Shown: positions 62,401 through 64,000 of the stretch, piece by piece
Numbering within the stretch: position 1 is the stretch's first letter
Layout: each line of letters begins with the position of its first letter
Assembly (NCBI RefSeq): GCF_004345425.1
Contig: NZ_SLVP01000002.1
Span: 248,001-312,000 of the forward strand
Length of the DNA stretch: 64,000 bases
Direction of reading: 5' to 3'
Source of the DNA: Paenibacillus sp. BK033
Lineage (GTDB): Bacteria; Bacillota; Bacilli; Paenibacillales; Paenibacillaceae
Made by a program: the position numbers and the translations under genes
The notes under the pieces: model-generated
Seen by the model: the letters and a program-made list of their open reading frames with translations, nothing else
What the model was told of the DNA's origin: nothing
Database searches by the model: none

Positions 62401-64000
62401 GCGTCAACCGCGTCCGTCAAGCGATATTCGGTACGGCTTATCCCGGATAAAGAATCGTTCCCCGGCGTAATCGTCACTTCTGCGGCAGAATTAGACCAGT
62501 TAGATGGGAAGACCTCAATTTCAGGCTGCCCGGGAGCACTTCGGTCAATCTGAACCGTCGCTTTAGAGACTGTTCCTTTGTTGCCCGCTTTGTCTATCGT
62601 TCTTGCATACACCTCGGTTTGACCTTCCCCGGTTACGATAACGGGTCCCGTGTAAGTCACCCAATCCGAATTGGCAGCTCCCGTCAGGCTATACTCCACT
62701 GCATTCACTCCGGATCCTCCGTTATCGGTTCCGGCCGTTGCGGTCACCGTCACACGGTCTCCCGCATTCCAGCCGGCTGCGTCAGGAGTCAGTAACGTTG
62801 CTCCGGGCGGCGTGAAATCCAGCCTCTGGATTTCCACCGCCTCCTCGCTAATGTTCCCTGCCTTGTCTACCGTCCTGGCTGTAACGGTTGTTTCGCCTTC
62901 CTTCGCAATCGGAATAGGTGCCGTATACGCCGTCCAGCCCAGCGTGATTGCACCGGACAGCTTATATTCGACCCGATCCGCCGATGAGGCGCTGTCCGCG
63001 CCGGCCGTCAACGTTACGGAAACGGATGCTCCGGACCAGGTTCCGCCTGCAGGGCTTATAGCGGGAGCCGCGGGCGAGGTTCTGTCCAGCTTCACGATCC
63101 CTGTCGTAACAGGCCCTATATTGCCTGCCTGGTCTATCGTTCTTGCGCTTACCGATGTCTCGCCTTCGGCGGATACGGAAATCTGGCCCGTATACGTTGA
63201 CCAAGCAAGCGTAGTGGCACCGCTCAAGCTATACTCCGTACGGCTGGCGCCCGAACCGCTATCGGTTCCCGCGATAACGGTAACCTTAACGGAAGCTGCG
63301 TTTGTCCAGCTTAATGCATCCGGCGTTACGGCCGGAGCCGCGGGCTTTGTTTTGTCCACTTTGACTGTCACCGGAGCCGCCGTGCTTGTGTTGCCGGCTT
63401 GATCGATTGTTCTTGCTTCAACGGTTGTCTGTCCTTCCGCGCTTATCGATACTGTTCCGGAATACGTTGTCCAGCCTTTAACGGTTGCTCCGGACAGCTT
63501 GTATTCCGTTTTGTTCACGCCCGATCCGCTGGCGTCGGTTCCCGGAGCAACGGTTACCGCCACATCCGACGATCTCCAATCCGTTGCCGAAGCCGCAATT
63601 ACCGGCGCGGTTGGCTTTGTCTTGTCTATGGATACGACGGTCGTTCGTTCATTGCTTATATTGCCTGCTTGATCTATCGTTCTGGCGTGAATCGTTGTCT
63701 GTCCTTCCGAACTGATCAGCACAGTCCCCGCGTAGGCGGCCCAATCCGCTGTTGTTGCTCCGCTTAGGCTAAACTCGGTCCGGGCAGCGCCCGAACCGCC
63801 GCTATCCGTTCCGGCTGCTATTGTAATCGTTACGTTGGAAGCCGACCATGTTCCGCTGGAAGGCGTTATGACGGGAGCCGCTGGTGCCGTTCGATCGATT
63901 TTTACGACGGTTGCCGTTACCGAGCTTATGTTATTGGCATTATCCACCGTTCTTGCGCTTAGCGTGGTCTGCCCTTCCGCGCTGACCGTAATCTGTCCGG
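59415..64000 (-). CDS. Giant Ig-like-repeat surface protein with C-terminal SLH domains (5' end outside window)
   Basis: 1527 residues are visible; the frame is open to the window edge and the bases beyond 63947 still code for repeat sequence (AEGQTTLSART), so the true start lies outside. Order: one partial and eight full repeats of about 90 residues of OmpL47/Ig-like type (DRTxPxAPxI..W....V.VTI..G.D..GSG...TEY.LSGA....W..Y.G...I.AEGQT.V.ARTIDQAGN), then five Big_6-type Ig-like repeats of about 92 residues (PA.G......P.ISGTAE.GA.VTI..D), one cadherin-like domain, a Pro-rich linker, and three SLH domains (GHWAEETVKEAYGCG and on, with two TRAE and VTRAEL motifs). A wall-anchored stalk, perhaps carrying a functional domain at the unseen N-terminus. 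Confidence 0.9.
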   Translation of the reverse strand, partial: GQITVSAEGQTTLSARTVDNANNISSVTATVVKIDRTAPAAPVITPSSGTWSASNVTITIAAGTDSGGSGAARTEFSLSGATTADWAAYAGTVLISSEGQTTIHARTIDQAGNISNERTTVVSIDKTKPTAPVIAASATDWRSSDVAVTVAPGTDASGSGVNKTEYKLSGATVKGWTTYSGTVSISAEGQTTVEARTIDQAGNTSTAAPVTVKVDKTKPAAPAVTPDALSWTNAASVKVTVIAGTDSGSGASRTEYSLSGATTLAWSTYTGQISVSAEGETSVSARTIDQAGNIGPVTTGIVKLDRTSPAAPAISPAGGTWSGASVSVTLTAGADSASSADRVEYKLSGAITLGWTAYTAPIPIAKEGETTVTARTVDKAGNISEEAVEIQRLDFTPPGATLLTPDAAGWNAGDRVTVTATAGTDNGGSGVNAVEYSLTGAANSDWVTYTGPVIVTGEGQTEVYARTIDKAGNKGTVSKATVQIDRSAPGQPEIEVFPSNWSNSAAEVTITPGNDSLSGISRTEYRLTDAVDADWTTYAGKFKVTAEGKTRIQARTLDQAGNISDIAEQNVYLDKTAPTAPEIVINKPGWVSADRVNVEIASGEDQGGSGESRTEYRLSGATTKDWTIYSETVDIEAEGVTTISARTIDQAGNVGEVREEKVQIDRSLPVAPTVVPDTEDWTSASSVKVTITAGSDRGESGLDRTEYRITGAGAKDWTNYEGELSVTAEGESTVSARSIDKAGNSSFIAETKVRIDRTPPLLPVVLTPENSKVTSDNTPEISGTAEANSRVTISIDDQKLPAVTTDGQGKWKYQPVSVLADGLHHVQVSIEDSVGNAAEESVALAFTIDSTAPGAPVIEAPINGSVTGSSKPVLKGEAEAGAKVTIDLDGSTLTTVTVSENGNWSYSVTEALRDGLHVVKAMAADSAGNASQASSSVSWTVDTAEPEAPVVLAPAEGAVTRMNNTAISGTAEAGAAITVFIDSLKAVEGKANESGAWSFTLLEALPDGKHTIYAVAKDEAGNTGARSEKVTFAIDTAAPESATVSSPAEGALLRTGKPVLRGNAEPGAWIQLTLDETAMEPFQVNEEGEWTFAPAEGLHDGAHQVSIKAADSAGNVSEDTVRLNFVIDTTAPSVPLVNKPAEDSITNQTKPEIAGTAEKHAKVTIQLDGELFGETEADDNGSWSFVPEEDLAIGGHVVQAQAKDAAGNESDFSPEYRFELVSSNANLSALKLSDIVLNEPFQEAMLNYTGVTYSVSKTKVTAGPSDSNAKVDILNDKGEPLGEIIDLPVGTQTIMVRVTAQDGTTVRTYTVKVTRYNPVNPPPVEPDEPGKLELIACTPDSGGSSRFGDMTGHWAEETVKEAYGCGVVHGFNDGTFRPEGHVTRAEFVTMLMNAVIDKSTPAGTGAEFSDKEGIPGWASQAIDRAKQFGIVNGYADGSFRPNEQVTRAELVTMLAKAAGIKPSEPEKAKDLFTDAADIPTWAAGYVAALQQAGLLQGRGDGRFEPSGEATRAEAAVLLLRMIEFYHT

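Overview
The window looks like chromosome of a spore-forming, Gram-positive soil bacterium, most likely Paenibacillus or a close relative. The signs are: three very long secreted proteins ending in triple SLH (S-layer homology) domains; three sugar-sensing regulatory sets with PhsA/YesM-type histidine kinases, YesN-type AraC response regulators or AraC/MalT proteins; strong AGGAGG ribosome binding sites; intrinsic terminators after most units; a YheC/D-type spore-coat ATP-grasp protein beside a collagen-like spore-surface protein; and many carbohydrate genes. I see no tRNA, rRNA, CRISPR array, insertion sequence or phage gene.

Region 1 (1-7.1 kb) is glycan synthesis: the end of a GT61-type glycosyltransferase, two GT4-type glycosyltransferases (one with a very basic N-terminus and DUF4214 repeats), a NeuD/PglD-type sugar N-acyltransferase, a perosamine-synthase-like PLP aminotransferase and GDP-mannose 4,6-dehydratase. 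The last three together would turn GDP-mannose into GDP-N-acylperosamine. A YerD-like FMN glutamate-synthase-family protein and a frameshifted GNAT gene follow (7.4-9.7 kb).

Region 2 (9.8-29.8 kb) is catabolism of pectin-type sugars. It has kduI, a DeoR repressor and kduD, then (after an AT-rich pair of spore-surface genes at 12.4-14.2 kb) an ABC importer without its own ATPase, a YesMN-type two-component system, the rhamnose genes rhaEW-rhaA-rhaB, a Gfo/Idh oxidoreductase with a TIM-barrel isomerase, an AraC regulator, and an SGNH esterase. Galacturonate-side and rhamnose-side enzymes in one stretch suggest use of rhamnogalacturonan-I fragments.

Region 3 (29.9-43.9 kb) holds a DUF4184 membrane protein, an orphan type-2 argC with ARG-box-like sites, two secreted glycanases (SLH-anchored GH30 and a GH74 xyloglucanase) behind CcpA-like palindromes, an SLH cadherin-like repeat protein, and three small cytosolic genes.

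Region 4 (44-56.7 kb) is a hexose import system: a YtfQRT/YjfF-like ABC operon with a binding protein at each end, divergent from a histidine kinase - response regulator - lipoprotein binding protein operon that resembles a three-component sugar sensor, then a cytosolic GH27 alpha-galactosidase and its AraC regulator. Region 5 (56.7-64 kb) has a MalT-like LuxR regulator and the 3' part of a giant Ig-like-repeat SLH protein that runs off the window. Starts were moved to internal codons wherever a ribosome binding site decided it.
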